Shown here in pieces: positions 29,303 through 38,023 of a stretch of DNA of 64,000 bases (the first letter of the stretch is position 1; each line of letters starts with the position of its first letter). The translations under genes were made by a program, and so were the position numbers. The stretch comes from JAHECQ01 sp047638695 (lineage in GTDB: Bacteria; Actinomycetota; Acidimicrobiia; Acidimicrobiales; SZUA-35). The DNA lies in assembly GCA_047638695.1 (NCBI GenBank), contig JBLINY010000013.1, positions 1 to 64,000 of the forward strand, in the 5' to 3' direction. The notes beneath the pieces were generated by a model. It was not told where the DNA came from. It worked only from the letters and a program-made list of their open reading frames with translations, and ran no database searches.

Positions 29303-30730
29303 GTGACACGTCGCACCAAGATCATTGCCACTATCGGACCGTCGTCAGACAACCCCTCCGTGATGAAAGACATGATTGATGCTGGCATGAACGTAGCCCG
29401 GCTCAATCTGTCGCACGGCACACTCGAAGAGTCGCTCCAGCGCTTCCACCGGGTCCGAGCGGCCTCGGCCGAGCAGGGCGTTGAAGTCGGCATCATGGCC
29501 GACCTCCCCGGACCCAAGGTACGTCTCGGCCGCTTCGCCGAACCGCTCCTACTAGAAAACAATGCCGAGATCCTCCTGGAGCCAGGGGAGGGGATAAGCA
29601 GCGGCAACGTCTTCCCCGTCGCCTACGAGAGTCTGCTGAGCGACGTCAAGCTGGGCGACCGCATGGCTGTCGGTGACGGTTCGATCATTCTCGAAGTCAT
29701 CGAGAACACTGGCAATGCGTTGCGCACCAAGGTGTGTTTCGGTGGCCTTGTGCAGGGTCGTCCCGGCCTACACATCCCTTCCGATCGTCTGCGACTGAGC
29801 TCCCCAACGGTTGAAGATCTCCGCTTGCTTGATGCCTTTATCGAGGTCGGCATCGACATGATCGCCATCTCGTTCGTACGCTCAGCTCACGACGTTCGAC
29901 GAGTCGGTCTCGAACCCGCTCCCCGAGGCCCGCTCGTGGTGGCCAAGATCGAAACCAGAGCGGCGGTAGAAAACCTCGATGGCATCATCATGGCATCGGG
30001 TGCGGTGATGGTTGCCCGCGGCGATCTCGGCTCAGAGTGCGGCATCGAAGATCTTCCGCACCTCCAGAAGGACATTATTTCTCGGTGCATTGCCCTGGGC
30101 CGTCCGGCCATTACCGCCACTCAGATGCTCGAATCAATGGTGACCGCGCCGTCGCCTACGAGGGCTGAGGCATCTGATGTCGCCAATGCTGTGTTCGATG
30201 GAACCAGCTCGGTCATGCTGTCGGGCGAAACCGCTATCGGCGCCGATCCCGCGTTGGTTGTTTCGACCATGGCCCGCATCGCCGATCGGGCCGATCAAGA
30301 ATTCGACTACGCCGGCTGGGCCCACCAGATCAAACGAGATCGCCTGTCCGAACCACAGAGCGTCGATGCCGCCGTTACCGACGTCATGACGATGGCAACG
30401 TGGCGGGCTGCCAGTGAGATGGGGGTGAAGGCAATCCTCTGCATCTCTCGATCCGGTTTCACCGTCCGAGCAATTGCCCGGTTCCGGCCTCAGGCCAAGA
30501 TCCTCGGCTTCAGCCCCGAGCAGCGCACGCTGCGGCAGCTGACGATCAGCTGGGGCGCGACCCCATTGGCCATTGACCGGATCGACAACATCGATGCCAC
30601 CGCAGAGCGAGCAATGGAGATAGCCAAGTCGCAGGGCCATGTTCGAAGCGGCGACATAGTGGCCGTGCTGGGGGGCAGCAGCGCTTCCGTCGGCTCCACT
30701 GACACGCTGCGCATGATTCGTTGCCCCTAA
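29303..30730 (+). CDS. pyk: Pyruvate kinase
   Basis: A 475-residue glycolytic enzyme converting phosphoenolpyruvate and ADP to pyruvate and ATP. It opens with TKIIATIGPSSDNPSVMKDMI and NVARLNLSHGT; DLPGPKVRLG, VMVARGDLGSECG and TATQMLESM line the active site. The C-terminal domain is complete. Length is normal. It overlaps the patatin gene by 10 nt. Confidence 0.97.
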   Translation: MTRRTKIIATIGPSSDNPSVMKDMIDAGMNVARLNLSHGTLEESLQRFHRVRAASAEQGVEVGIMADLPGPKVRLGRFAEPLLLENNAEILLEPGEGISSGNVFPVAYESLLSDVKLGDRMAVGDGSIILEVIENTGNALRTKVCFGGLVQGRPGLHIPSDRLRLSSPTVEDLRLLDAFIEVGIDMIAISFVRSAHDVRRVGLEPAPRGPLVVAKIETRAAVENLDGIIMASGAVMVARGDLGSECGIEDLPHLQKDIISRCIALGRPAITATQMLESMVTAPSPTRAEASDVANAVFDGTSSVMLSGETAIGADPALVVSTMARIADRADQEFDYAGWAHQIKRDRLSEPQSVDAAVTDVMTMATWRAASEMGVKAILCISRSGFTVRAIARFRPQAKILGFSPEQRTLRQLTISWGATPLAIDRIDNIDATAERAMEIAKSQGHVRSGDIVAVLGGSSASVGSTDTLRMIRCP

Positions 30731-31644
30731 GACGCTCAACAGAGTTGTTTCGGGCCTCCGTGCCGTTTCGGGCATCAGGATCGGCTTCGCTCGAACGTCT
30801 ACGACTCGCCCTTCTCGGCCAGGACCGCGTCGCATTCGTGTTCTCCGGTGGTGCCAGTCTTGGTGCCGTTCAGATTGGCATGCTTCGAGCGCTTTACGAG
30901 CACGACATCCACCCTGACGTCATCGTTGGCTGCTCAGTCGGTGCCATCAACGGTGCCACCTATGCCATGGAGCCCGGCATTCGAGGTCTCAATCGTCTCA
31001 GCAACATCTGGGGTCGGCTCGCCGACCGTCAGCCCGATCTGATGCCAAACCGATTGTTTCCCCTGGCGGTCCAGATGGGTCTGAGGAGCGAGGGCCTCCA
31101 TGACCCCGACGTCCTGAGACAGCTGTTGGACGATGAACTTTGGGCCGACGACATCGGCGATCTCGAAGTGCCCTTCGCCTGTGTCGCCACCAGCCTCACC
31201 AAGGCCGACGAGCACTGGTTCGACGAGGGCCCACTCATACCCGCCCTGATGGCCTCCGCCGCCCTGCCAGCCGTCTACCCACCAGTCGAGATCGAGGGTG
31301 AGCTCTTCATGGACGGTGGTGTTGTACGAGAGGCGCCGGTTGATCAAGCCGCCGCTATGGGAGCCAACAAGATCTACCTCCTGCACGTCGGACACCTGGC
31401 GGAGATTCGCGAGCCAGACCTCGAGCGCCCGCTTGATGGCCTACTTCACGCCTACTGGGTCGCCAGGCACCGCCGCTTCGAAGAAGACCTGGAAGAACTC
31501 GGCAAACGATGTGAGCTGATCCGACTCCCGGCGGGAGATATTCCGCGTGTGCGGTTCGACGACTTCTCCCGTTCCCGCGAGCTGTCGCGGCTGGCTTACG
31601 AGGCGTCAGCGGCGTTCCTCAGCGCCGGTAGCCTCTCGTCATGA
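30721..31644 (+). CDS. Patatin-like phospholipase family protein
   Basis: A 307-residue patatin-fold lipid hydrolase. FVFSGGASLGAVQIGML gives the oxyanion loop, GCSVGAINGA holds the nucleophile serine (GXSXG), and FMDGGVVREAP provides the DGG aspartate, so the catalytic dyad is intact. No signal peptide is visible. TTG 30721 lies inside the pyk end; translation is probably coupled. Resembles the RssA/NTE-like bacterial branch. Confidence 0.9.
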   Translation: MPLRRSTELFRASVPFRASGSASLERLRLALLGQDRVAFVFSGGASLGAVQIGMLRALYEHDIHPDVIVGCSVGAINGATYAMEPGIRGLNRLSNIWGRLADRQPDLMPNRLFPLAVQMGLRSEGLHDPDVLRQLLDDELWADDIGDLEVPFACVATSLTKADEHWFDEGPLIPALMASAALPAVYPPVEIEGELFMDGGVVREAPVDQAAAMGANKIYLLHVGHLAEIREPDLERPLDGLLHAYWVARHRRFEEDLEELGKRCELIRLPAGDIPRVRFDDFSRSRELSRLAYEASAAFLSAGSLSS

Positions 31645-32090
31645 GCCAACCCATCAATCTCAGCGGTTCCGGACCACCCGAAACAGTGTTGGTCCCGGAA
31701 CCAGACGAGCGGCTCGAAGCCCTCGCCGCCGCGCTGGCGGAGCCAGATTCATCTCGCCATGACGCCGTTGCCGCGGTGGTGGCTCGATGGCCGCGATTCC
31801 TCGACGGCTGGGCTCAGCTTGGCCAGTTGGGGCGCGACGACATCGAGCGCTATGCCGCCTTCCGGGTCGGGTATCACCGTGGCCTCGACACCCTTCGCCA
31901 GAACGGCTGGCGGGGCTCGGGCTACGTCCGTTGGAATCACGAGTCCAACCGAGGTTTTCTGCGCTCACTCGACGGGCTCAGAAAAGCGGCCGCGGCCATT
32001 GGCGAGACTGATGAGGAGGAGCGCATCGAGCACTTTTTGCACCAGCTCGATCCGCGCTGGAGCGAGGGCTACACGGGCGACGAGTCCTGA
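31641..32090 (+). CDS. DUF3151 protein
   Basis: A 149-residue protein matching DUF3151, a family widespread in actinobacteria: RWPRFLDGWAQLG and FRVGYHRGLDTLRQNGWRGSGYVRW are its conserved core. Function unknown. It starts in a 4-nt overlap with the patatin gene, and its stop overlaps the apparent CTG start of mobA. Confidence 0.88.
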   Translation: MSQPINLSGSGPPETVLVPEPDERLEALAAALAEPDSSRHDAVAAVVARWPRFLDGWAQLGQLGRDDIERYAAFRVGYHRGLDTLRQNGWRGSGYVRWNHESNRGFLRSLDGLRKAAAAIGETDEEERIEHFLHQLDPRWSEGYTGDES

Positions 32091-32698
32091 GCCCGAAGCC
32101 AACGTCGGGCCTGGCCCGCCAACCGCCAGTTGTCGGCGCCGTCCTTTGTGGCGGCGCCAGCCGACGGTTCGGCTCCGACAAGGCAATCGCACCTGCCGGG
32201 GAAGGCTTGCTCGGGCAACGCGTGGTCGGTGCCTTTCGCATGGCCGGAATCGATCCGGTAGTCGCCGTTGGCGGCACCGCCGGGGCGGTCCTTGGCGTTC
32301 CCACCGTCGCTGATCGAATGCCAGGTGAAGGGCCACTGGCAGCGCTGGCGACCATCTTGAACTGGGCCAACGAAGGATGGGTGGTCGTTGCCCCCTGTGA
32401 TCTGCCGTTGCTTCAGCCCCAGCACGTCACCGCTCTCCTCGAGGGGCTGCACCCAGACCGGGCGAACGTTGCAACTGTTGACGGCACCCCTCAGCCGTCG
32501 TTGGCAGCCTGGCCGACCGCATGGGCAAGAAACATGCAACGGGAGGTCGACGCTGGCCAGCGGGCTTTGAGACAGGCGCTGACCGTGGGAGAGTGGAGAG
32601 CGGTGGTGCTTCCTGCAGAGGCTCTTGCCGACGCAGACACGAGAGAGGACCTCGACCGATTACTGGATTCTCACGACGGACCGACACCGAGAGCGTAG
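32087..32698 (+). CDS. mobA: Molybdenum cofactor guanylyltransferase (MobA-like), apparent CTG start
   Basis: A nucleotidyltransferase that attaches GMP to molybdopterin. The essential N-terminal motif VGAVLCGGASRRFGSDKA is encoded from 32132 on, and APCDLPLL further in binds metal and nucleotide. No ATG, GTG or TTG lies in this frame between the DUF3151 stop and the motif; the first normal start (TTG 32207) would delete it. CTG 32087 forms a 4-nt overlap with the DUF3151 stop and is my best guess, giving 203 residues. A molybdopterin oxidoreductase at 54.3 kb would need this cofactor. Confidence 0.8.
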   Translation: MSPKPTSGLARQPPVVGAVLCGGASRRFGSDKAIAPAGEGLLGQRVVGAFRMAGIDPVVAVGGTAGAVLGVPTVADRMPGEGPLAALATILNWANEGWVVVAPCDLPLLQPQHVTALLEGLHPDRANVATVDGTPQPSLAAWPTAWARNMQREVDAGQRALRQALTVGEWRAVVLPAEALADADTREDLDRLLDSHDGPTPRA

Positions 32699-33876
32699 GC
32701 TCTGGTGCTGTCGCACCGCTGATAACCGACGCTGAAGCGCTCGAAGAAGTCGTCGAACAGGCGCTTCAGACCGACGTCTACGCCATCGACACCGAGTTCC
32801 ACCGCGAACGGACGTACTTCCCGCAGGTCGCGCTGGTTCAGCTGGCCTGGAACGATCAGGTCGTGCTCATCGACCCACTCTCGGTCGATATTCGACCGAT
32901 GGGACGGCTGCTCGATGGACCGGGTCTCTGCCTGCTCCACGCTGCCAGTCAAGATCTCGAAGTGCTCGAACTGGCCACCGGCTCGGTTCCTACTCGCATG
33001 TTCGACACCCAGATCGCGGCCGGGTTCCTTGGCATAGCGACCGGTTCGCTGGCATCGCTGCTCGACTCTTTCCTGGGCGTCACGCTTACGAAGGGCGATC
33101 GGCTAACCGACTGGTTGCGTCGTCCGCTCACTGACGACCAGCTTCGCTACGCAGCCGCCGACGTCGACAACCTGATCCAACTCTGCGACGTACTGACGGC
33201 AAAGCTCGAGGAGCGGGGACGGTTGGGCTGGGCCGAGAGCGAATCACAGCTTCTTCTCGAGCGGCCACGAGGGCGCCGGCCTCCAGAAGAGGCCGTGCAC
33301 AGGATCAAAGAGGCTCGATCGCTGAAGGGCGAGACGGCTCGCATTGCTCAGGCCGTGGCGGCCTGGAGAGAACGGCGTGCCGCTGATCTCGACCTCCCCG
33401 TCCGTCAGGTTCTACCCGACATCGCCGTGGTCGCTGTTTCCCAACAGAAGCCCACGGCCGAGGCCAAGCTGCTCGACATCCGGGGGCTCGACAAGCGACA
33501 CACCCGCGATGGTGCTGGCGCCGAAATTCTCACCGCCATCCAGGTCGGCAAGAACACGCCTGCCGACACCTCCCGCTCCCCGCGTCAGCCCGAGCTTCCG
33601 AAGGACCTTCGACCCGTCGTTACTCTGGTGACGTCATGGGTTAGCCAACTGGCCCGGGACCACAAGCTCGATCCCGCCATCCTGGCCACCCGAAACGACG
33701 TCGAGACCCTGTTGAGAAACGATCTCACCGGCCGCCTCAGCGCGGGTTGGAGGGCCGATCTGGTTGGCGAACCAATCCGACAATTGGTCGACGGCAAGGC
33801 AGCGTTGGCCTTCGAGGATGGCCGTCTGGTACTTGAAACCAGAAGCGGCGAAATGATTGCAAATAGCAGTCAATGA
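32593..33876 (+). CDS. rnd: Ribonuclease D-like 3'-5' exonuclease
   Basis: A DEDD-family exonuclease for RNA processing. YAIDTEFHRERTYFPQVALVQL holds the first acidic motif; LHAASQDLEVL and LRYAAADVDNLIQL the second and third. Two HRDC-like helical domains follow (about residues 235-310 and 350-427). The start is uncertain: GTG 32593 (427 residues) overlaps mobA by 106 nt, whereas homology suggests translation begins nearer 32719, where only CTG is available. Confidence 0.88.
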   Translation: MESGGASCRGSCRRRHERGPRPITGFSRRTDTESVGSGAVAPLITDAEALEEVVEQALQTDVYAIDTEFHRERTYFPQVALVQLAWNDQVVLIDPLSVDIRPMGRLLDGPGLCLLHAASQDLEVLELATGSVPTRMFDTQIAAGFLGIATGSLASLLDSFLGVTLTKGDRLTDWLRRPLTDDQLRYAAADVDNLIQLCDVLTAKLEERGRLGWAESESQLLLERPRGRRPPEEAVHRIKEARSLKGETARIAQAVAAWRERRAADLDLPVRQVLPDIAVVAVSQQKPTAEAKLLDIRGLDKRHTRDGAGAEILTAIQVGKNTPADTSRSPRQPELPKDLRPVVTLVTSWVSQLARDHKLDPAILATRNDVETLLRNDLTGRLSAGWRADLVGEPIRQLVDGKAALAFEDGRLVLETRSGEMIANSSQ

Positions 33877-33988
33877 CCAACCTTCCAGCGTTCGGTTCGC
33901 CGAATGGGCTCTCGGAGCCCTACACTGAGCCATTGACCTACCACCGCCTCGGCGATGGGCCAGAAATGAATTTCTCAGGAGCGTGCCC

Positions 33989-34192
33989 GTGAAAAAGGGG
34001 CGTCATCGCCGTTACGAAGAAGCTCGTGCGCTTAAGCGCAGCAACAACGACGACATCGAGGGTCTTATCGACCGTCTCGATGAAGATCCGTTCGATCTTC
34101 CCGTTACCAAAGAAGCCGGTCGCCTCACTGAGGTAGATGAAGCTGGTCGCCTCGTCGAGGCAGACGAAGAATACAGCTACGACGAGGACTGA
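33989..34192 (+). CDS. Small charged protein of unknown function
   Basis: A 67-residue protein with a basic start (VKKGRHRRYEEARALKRSN) and a strongly acidic tail (EADEEYSYDED). GTG 33989 has AGGAG 7 nt upstream, better than the GTG two codons earlier. It overlaps the ClC gene end on the other strand by 16 nt. The Shine-Dalgarno and clean frame argue for a real gene. No domain recognised. Confidence 0.6.
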   Translation: MKKGRHRRYEEARALKRSNNDDIEGLIDRLDEDPFDLPVTKEAGRLTEVDEAGRLVEADEEYSYDED

Positions 34193-35874
34193 CTGCCCTC
34201 GGTTTCATCGAGGATTTCTCCGAGTTTCACTATTTCGGCCTCGATGACCACGCCGATGAAGATCCCGTCGCGGTCGGTGACCGCGATGATGTCGGAGTGT
34301 CCGTCTTCCATCGCGGCAACCACGTCGCGGAGCGTCCATGAGGGCGTCGCCGTCGGCAGATCGGTGGACGTCACGTCGGCCACCGTCGTGTGCTCCCACG
34401 CGTCGCGATCGATCTGCGAGCAGTCTTCAACCTTGCAGAGGCCGACGTAACGGTCGCCATCCACGACGGGAACCACCGTCTGACGGCGGCCCAGCGCGTG
34501 GACCCATACAAATTCTGACACGGTTGCATCGGGCGGCACGGTGAGAACGTCCGTCGTCAGGGCGGCCGTCACCGGCAAAGTGAAACGTCCCTCGAGGTGG
34601 CCGAGACGTTCAACCTGCTGACCGGCACTCACCGAGTGCCGCCCAGCGACGAGCTGCGAGACAGCGGCGGCGATAAGAGCCGGGACGACCGCCGACCCGG
34701 AGTTGCCTGTCGACTCAGCGACGAACATCACGGCCGCGATTGGTGTGCGATAGCCGGCGGCAAGGAACGCAGCCAAGCCCAGGATCGGCAGCAGTCGAAC
34801 GCTTTCTGGGTTGATGCCGACTTCCTCTAGCCCGACTCCCACGAGGCGCCCGAGCAGCACGCCCTGCACCGCGAGTGGAATGAAGAGTCCACCGACCCCA
34901 CCCGAACCAACCGTGACCAAGGTGGCCATGAAACGGAAGCCGAACAACAGGGCAACCAGTTGGAAGCTGCGCTCTTCGAGAAGCCACTCGACGGTGTTTA
35001 CGCCCGGACCAAGGGTCAATGGCTCGCCGTAGAGACGATCGGACACGATCGCCAACGAACCCAGCAACAAGCCGCCGCCCAGCACGAGCCAATGGGTGGC
35101 CGTCGACTTAGCAATGAGCTTTGCCCGACGTACGAAGTGAGCGAATGCCCGACCGCCGACACCGGCGCCAACGCCAATGGCGAGAGCGGCCACGAGGTCG
35201 CCTGCACCCAAACCAATCGACCAGGCCTGATCGAGGAGCGCTTCAGGCTGAATGAAGGGCATCGAGATGAACGTCAGGTAGCTCGATGCCGACGCAAACA
35301 GAGCAGGGAGAAGGGCCCGGTGCGCCAGATCGTCTCGGTAGGGTGCCTCCAAAGCGAAAATCACACCCGTGGCTGGCGCTTGAAACACCGCGGCCACACC
35401 CGCTGCCGCCCCGGCAGTGAGAAGCAGCTTGACCGCATCGCGACCAAGCCACCGTTCCAATCGACGGCTGAGCTGCACACCAATGGTGGAGCCGGCGTAG
35501 ATCGAAGGGCCCTCGACCCCGAGAGCGCCGCCCATGCCGATCGTGGCCACGCCGGCCATGAGACGGGCCGGCAGCGGGCGCCATGGCAGGTTGGGGGAGC
35601 GCGCGTGGTAGGCCGAGATGTACTCATCAGATGTGGACCCGGTAATTCCGCCCCCGACAAACCGCAACACAAGTGCGCTGATAGCCAGACCAACCATAGG
35701 GGCGATTGCCTGTGCCCACAGCGGGAGTTCGACAAGTCGGTGGAAGAAGACATCGAGCGTGATGTAGTCGAAAGCGGCAACGACCAGCCCAACCAGAATG
35801 CCCAGGCCGACGGAGGCGCCGGTGAGCTGTGCTCCTTTCGCCTCCGGCAGGAAGCGCTCGAGATTCCGCTTCAT
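34177..35874 (-). CDS. ClC-family chloride channel/antiporter with CBS pair
   Basis: A 565-residue membrane protein. The ClC core is visible: GALGVEGPSIYAGSTIGVQL carries the gating glutamate, GSGGVGGLFIPLAVQG the second selectivity loop, and AAGYRTPIAAVMFVAE a late conserved helix. The first selectivity motif, GSGIP in classic ClCs, reads GGGITGSTSDEY. The last ~125 residues are two CBS domains, likely nucleotide-sensing. It starts in a 4-nt overlap with the cysteine-rich gene upstream. Confidence 0.92.
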   Translation of the reverse strand: MKRNLERFLPEAKGAQLTGASVGLGILVGLVVAAFDYITLDVFFHRLVELPLWAQAIAPMVGLAISALVLRFVGGGITGSTSDEYISAYHARSPNLPWRPLPARLMAGVATIGMGGALGVEGPSIYAGSTIGVQLSRRLERWLGRDAVKLLLTAGAAAGVAAVFQAPATGVIFALEAPYRDDLAHRALLPALFASASSYLTFISMPFIQPEALLDQAWSIGLGAGDLVAALAIGVGAGVGGRAFAHFVRRAKLIAKSTATHWLVLGGGLLLGSLAIVSDRLYGEPLTLGPGVNTVEWLLEERSFQLVALLFGFRFMATLVTVGSGGVGGLFIPLAVQGVLLGRLVGVGLEEVGINPESVRLLPILGLAAFLAAGYRTPIAAVMFVAESTGNSGSAVVPALIAAAVSQLVAGRHSVSAGQQVERLGHLEGRFTLPVTAALTTDVLTVPPDATVSEFVWVHALGRRQTVVPVVDGDRYVGLCKVEDCSQIDRDAWEHTTVADVTSTDLPTATPSWTLRDVVAAMEDGHSDIIAVTDRDGIFIGVVIEAEIVKLGEILDETEGSQSSS

Positions 35875-36683
35875 CTTGACGAGCCAGAACGCGACGCACC
35901 AAGCGTCACCGGCGTGGACATCCCATCGGCTCGGATTTGGTCTAGTTGGTCGGCGAGACGGATGTAGATCTCTTCGCCCACCATCTCGACCAGCTCGTCA
36001 CGACACGTTTCGTAAACAGGATTTGCCGCGTGGTACGCAACCGGCTCCTCGATACACCACCAGTTGAAGTCCTCGCCGCCACCACCCCAGTCGCGCCGCT
36101 CCCAGGCACTGACGAAGACGGTGTCGTGGCCGTATTCGTCGCTGTGAACGTCAAGATGGATCGGCACCTGCCAGCACACGTCGGGCTTCCAGTCGAGTGG
36201 ACGTTCGCCGCGCTCGAGTGCCGCTCGGTGTAGGGAACAACCGGCACCACCGGGAAAGTCGTCGCGATTCAAGAAGATGCAGGCGCCCTCGGCCTTGCGA
36301 GTGACCCAATCGCCGGAGGAGTTTTTCTTGAACGGTCCGCCCTTCTTGAGCGCTCGCTTTCGGTACTGCCAATTCGAGTCGTCGAGTAACGCGGCATAGG
36401 CGGCGACGTTGTTGAGATCCTCCTCATCGGCCAGATGGGCCCCATGGATACAACATCCGAATGTGTCGGGGGTGTCGGGCTCTTCGCCGACTGATAGGCA
36501 ACCATCGCCGTAGATGCAGTTGTAGCCGGACAACAAGAACGACACGTCGAAGAGCCACAGGTCGGCTTCCGCATCGACGAGAGAGATCCAGCGGTGGCCA
36601 TCTGCAGCAGGCAATTGGCCAGCGGGCGGCTGGGTCCCTTGGGGAGGAATGACCACGGGCTCGACACTATCGGGCAGACTCAA
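35871..36683 (-). CDS. Cysteine-rich protein, possibly metal-chelating
   Basis: A 270-residue protein with clustered cysteines: SGYNCIYGDGC, FGCCIHGAHLADEEDL, EGACIFLNR, GAGCSLHRAALERG and KPDVCWQVP. The spacing recalls YkgJ/DUF3109-type proteins that chelate zinc or an iron-sulfur cluster, but I do not recognise the family firmly. It is transcribed into the ClC gene with a 4-nt overlap, and divergently from the 63-residue gene. Confidence 0.65.
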   Translation of the reverse strand: MSLPDSVEPVVIPPQGTQPPAGQLPAADGHRWISLVDAEADLWLFDVSFLLSGYNCIYGDGCLSVGEEPDTPDTFGCCIHGAHLADEEDLNNVAAYAALLDDSNWQYRKRALKKGGPFKKNSSGDWVTRKAEGACIFLNRDDFPGGAGCSLHRAALERGERPLDWKPDVCWQVPIHLDVHSDEYGHDTVFVSAWERRDWGGGGEDFNWWCIEEPVAYHAANPVYETCRDELVEMVGEEIYIRLADQLDQIRADGMSTPVTLGASRSGSSR

Positions 36684-36688
36684 AGCCG

Positions 36689-36880
36689 ATGGATCATTCC
36701 GAGCGCCTCGAAGACATTCGCCAACGCCTCGTAGCGATGAGCGACGAGCTCGAGGATCTCGGGCTCGATGTACTGCGCCAAGCCGTCGATGCCGGCGCCG
36801 AGAAAAGGCCTCCGTTGGAACGGACGATCGTCACGGCCCGGCGAGCCATTGACAAGGCGGCGCGATCGCTCGAAGCGTGA
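36689..36880 (+). CDS. Small helical protein of unknown function
   Basis: A 63-residue, charged, helix-rich protein (MDHSERLEDIRQRLVAMSDELEDL...ARRAIDKAARSLEA). Similar short proteins occur widely in actinobacteria. Its start lies 5 nt from that of the divergent cysteine-rich gene. Function unknown. Confidence 0.6.
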   Translation: MDHSERLEDIRQRLVAMSDELEDLGLDVLRQAVDAGAEKRPPLERTIVTARRAIDKAARSLEA

Positions 36881-36904
36881 CGGCTCAGAGCGGCGCGGCG
36901 AGCC

Positions 36905-38011
36905 TCAGATCGAGTCGTCAGACTCCGGCTCGAGCTCGTGCATTGGACCCGGGCTCGAGGCGACTTCGACCCCGCCAAGATCATTCACCCTCAGAATGAG
37001 CTGATTCAACCGAGCGAACGAGCGATTGTCGAAGCGAAACGCGATTCGGGGGAGCTCAGGCACGTCGCCATCGCGACGCTCGGTGTCGGTGACTTCAATA
37101 GCGTCGATTGTGCCTTCGACGACCATGTCACCGAACTCGGTGTTCAGCTGGTCGATAGCCGCCGGGCCGAGTGCACGACGAAGGCGCAGCACCAGGCGCT
37201 TACCAACATAGCGCAGCGAATGGAAGCACGAGTAGTAATGACAGATGTACTCGACCGCTTCGTCAGGATCGTGGGTGTGGAGGTAAAGGCTGGTGTCGGC
37301 TTCGTTGATCATTCCTCCGCCACCGAGGCCTTCCTCGACGAATCGTTCCCAGCTGTTCCAATAGTTCGAACCCGGATGATCAAGGAGCACGATGGGGGCC
37401 GGCGCACTCTTACCGGTCTGGATGAGGGTGAGCAGCTCGAAGCTCTCGTCGAGGGTGCCAAACCCACCAGGAGCCAGTGCAAACGCGTCGCTCTCCTTCA
37501 TAAAGAAGAGCTTCCGGGTGAAGAAGTAGCGAAAGGTGGCCAGTTTGGGGTCGCCGTCAATGATCTCGGCTGCCCGTTGTTCGAACGGCAGCACGATGTT
37601 CACACCAAAGCTGTTTTCGACCCCGGCACCTTCGATCGCTGCGGTCATCACACCGGGACCTGCGCCGCTAATGATCATCCAGTCCTTCCGAGCCATCCGC
37701 TCGGAAAAAGCCTGGGTGATGGCGTAATCGGGATGATCCGGCGCTGTTCGGGCCGAGCCAAAGACCGTGACCTTCGAGCGATCGCGGTAGGGCGAAAAGA
37801 CCTTCCACGCGTTGTGCATCTCGACCAGCGACTGTGACGCAATCTTGAGTTCAAGCCGATCAACGTCGTCGGCATCCATATCGAGAGTGGTGACAAGCAG
37901 TCGACGGACCAGGTCATCGTTGGCATCGAGCCCGACCTGGGCCAATAACTCGGTAAGCAGCCGATCGACCGACTCGTCGCCAAAGGTGTTGCGGCCCTTC
38001 GGTGCGGTCAC
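36905..38011 (-). CDS. LOG family Rossmann-fold protein
   Basis: A 368-residue protein of the LOG (cytokinin riboside 5'-monophosphate phosphoribohydrolase-like) family. VTVFGSARTAPDHPDY and ISGAGPGVMTAAIEGA lead into the diagnostic APGGFGTLDE motif with its catalytic glutamate. The extra N- and C-terminal parts make it longer than small LOG proteins and more like PpnN-type nucleosidases that cleave purine or pyrimidine monophosphates. Downstream of fbiC by 12 nt on the same strand. Confidence 0.87.
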   Translation of the reverse strand: MTAPKGRNTFGDESVDRLLTELLAQVGLDANDDLVRRLLVTTLDMDADDVDRLELKIASQSLVEMHNAWKVFSPYRDRSKVTVFGSARTAPDHPDYAITQAFSERMARKDWMIISGAGPGVMTAAIEGAGVENSFGVNIVLPFEQRAAEIIDGDPKLATFRYFFTRKLFFMKESDAFALAPGGFGTLDESFELLTLIQTGKSAPAPIVLLDHPGSNYWNSWERFVEEGLGGGGMINEADTSLYLHTHDPDEAVEYICHYYSCFHSLRYVGKRLVLRLRRALGPAAIDQLNTEFGDMVVEGTIDAIEVTDTERRDGDVPELPRIAFRFDNRSFARLNQLILRVNDLGGVEVASSPGPMHELEPESDDSI

Positions 38012-38023
38012 GATGTGCTGGCG

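Noticed and set aside
33900..33930. Terminator after rnd (GGGCT-CTCGG-AGCCC)
   Set aside because: The stem is only 5 bp with no T-run, too weak to call.
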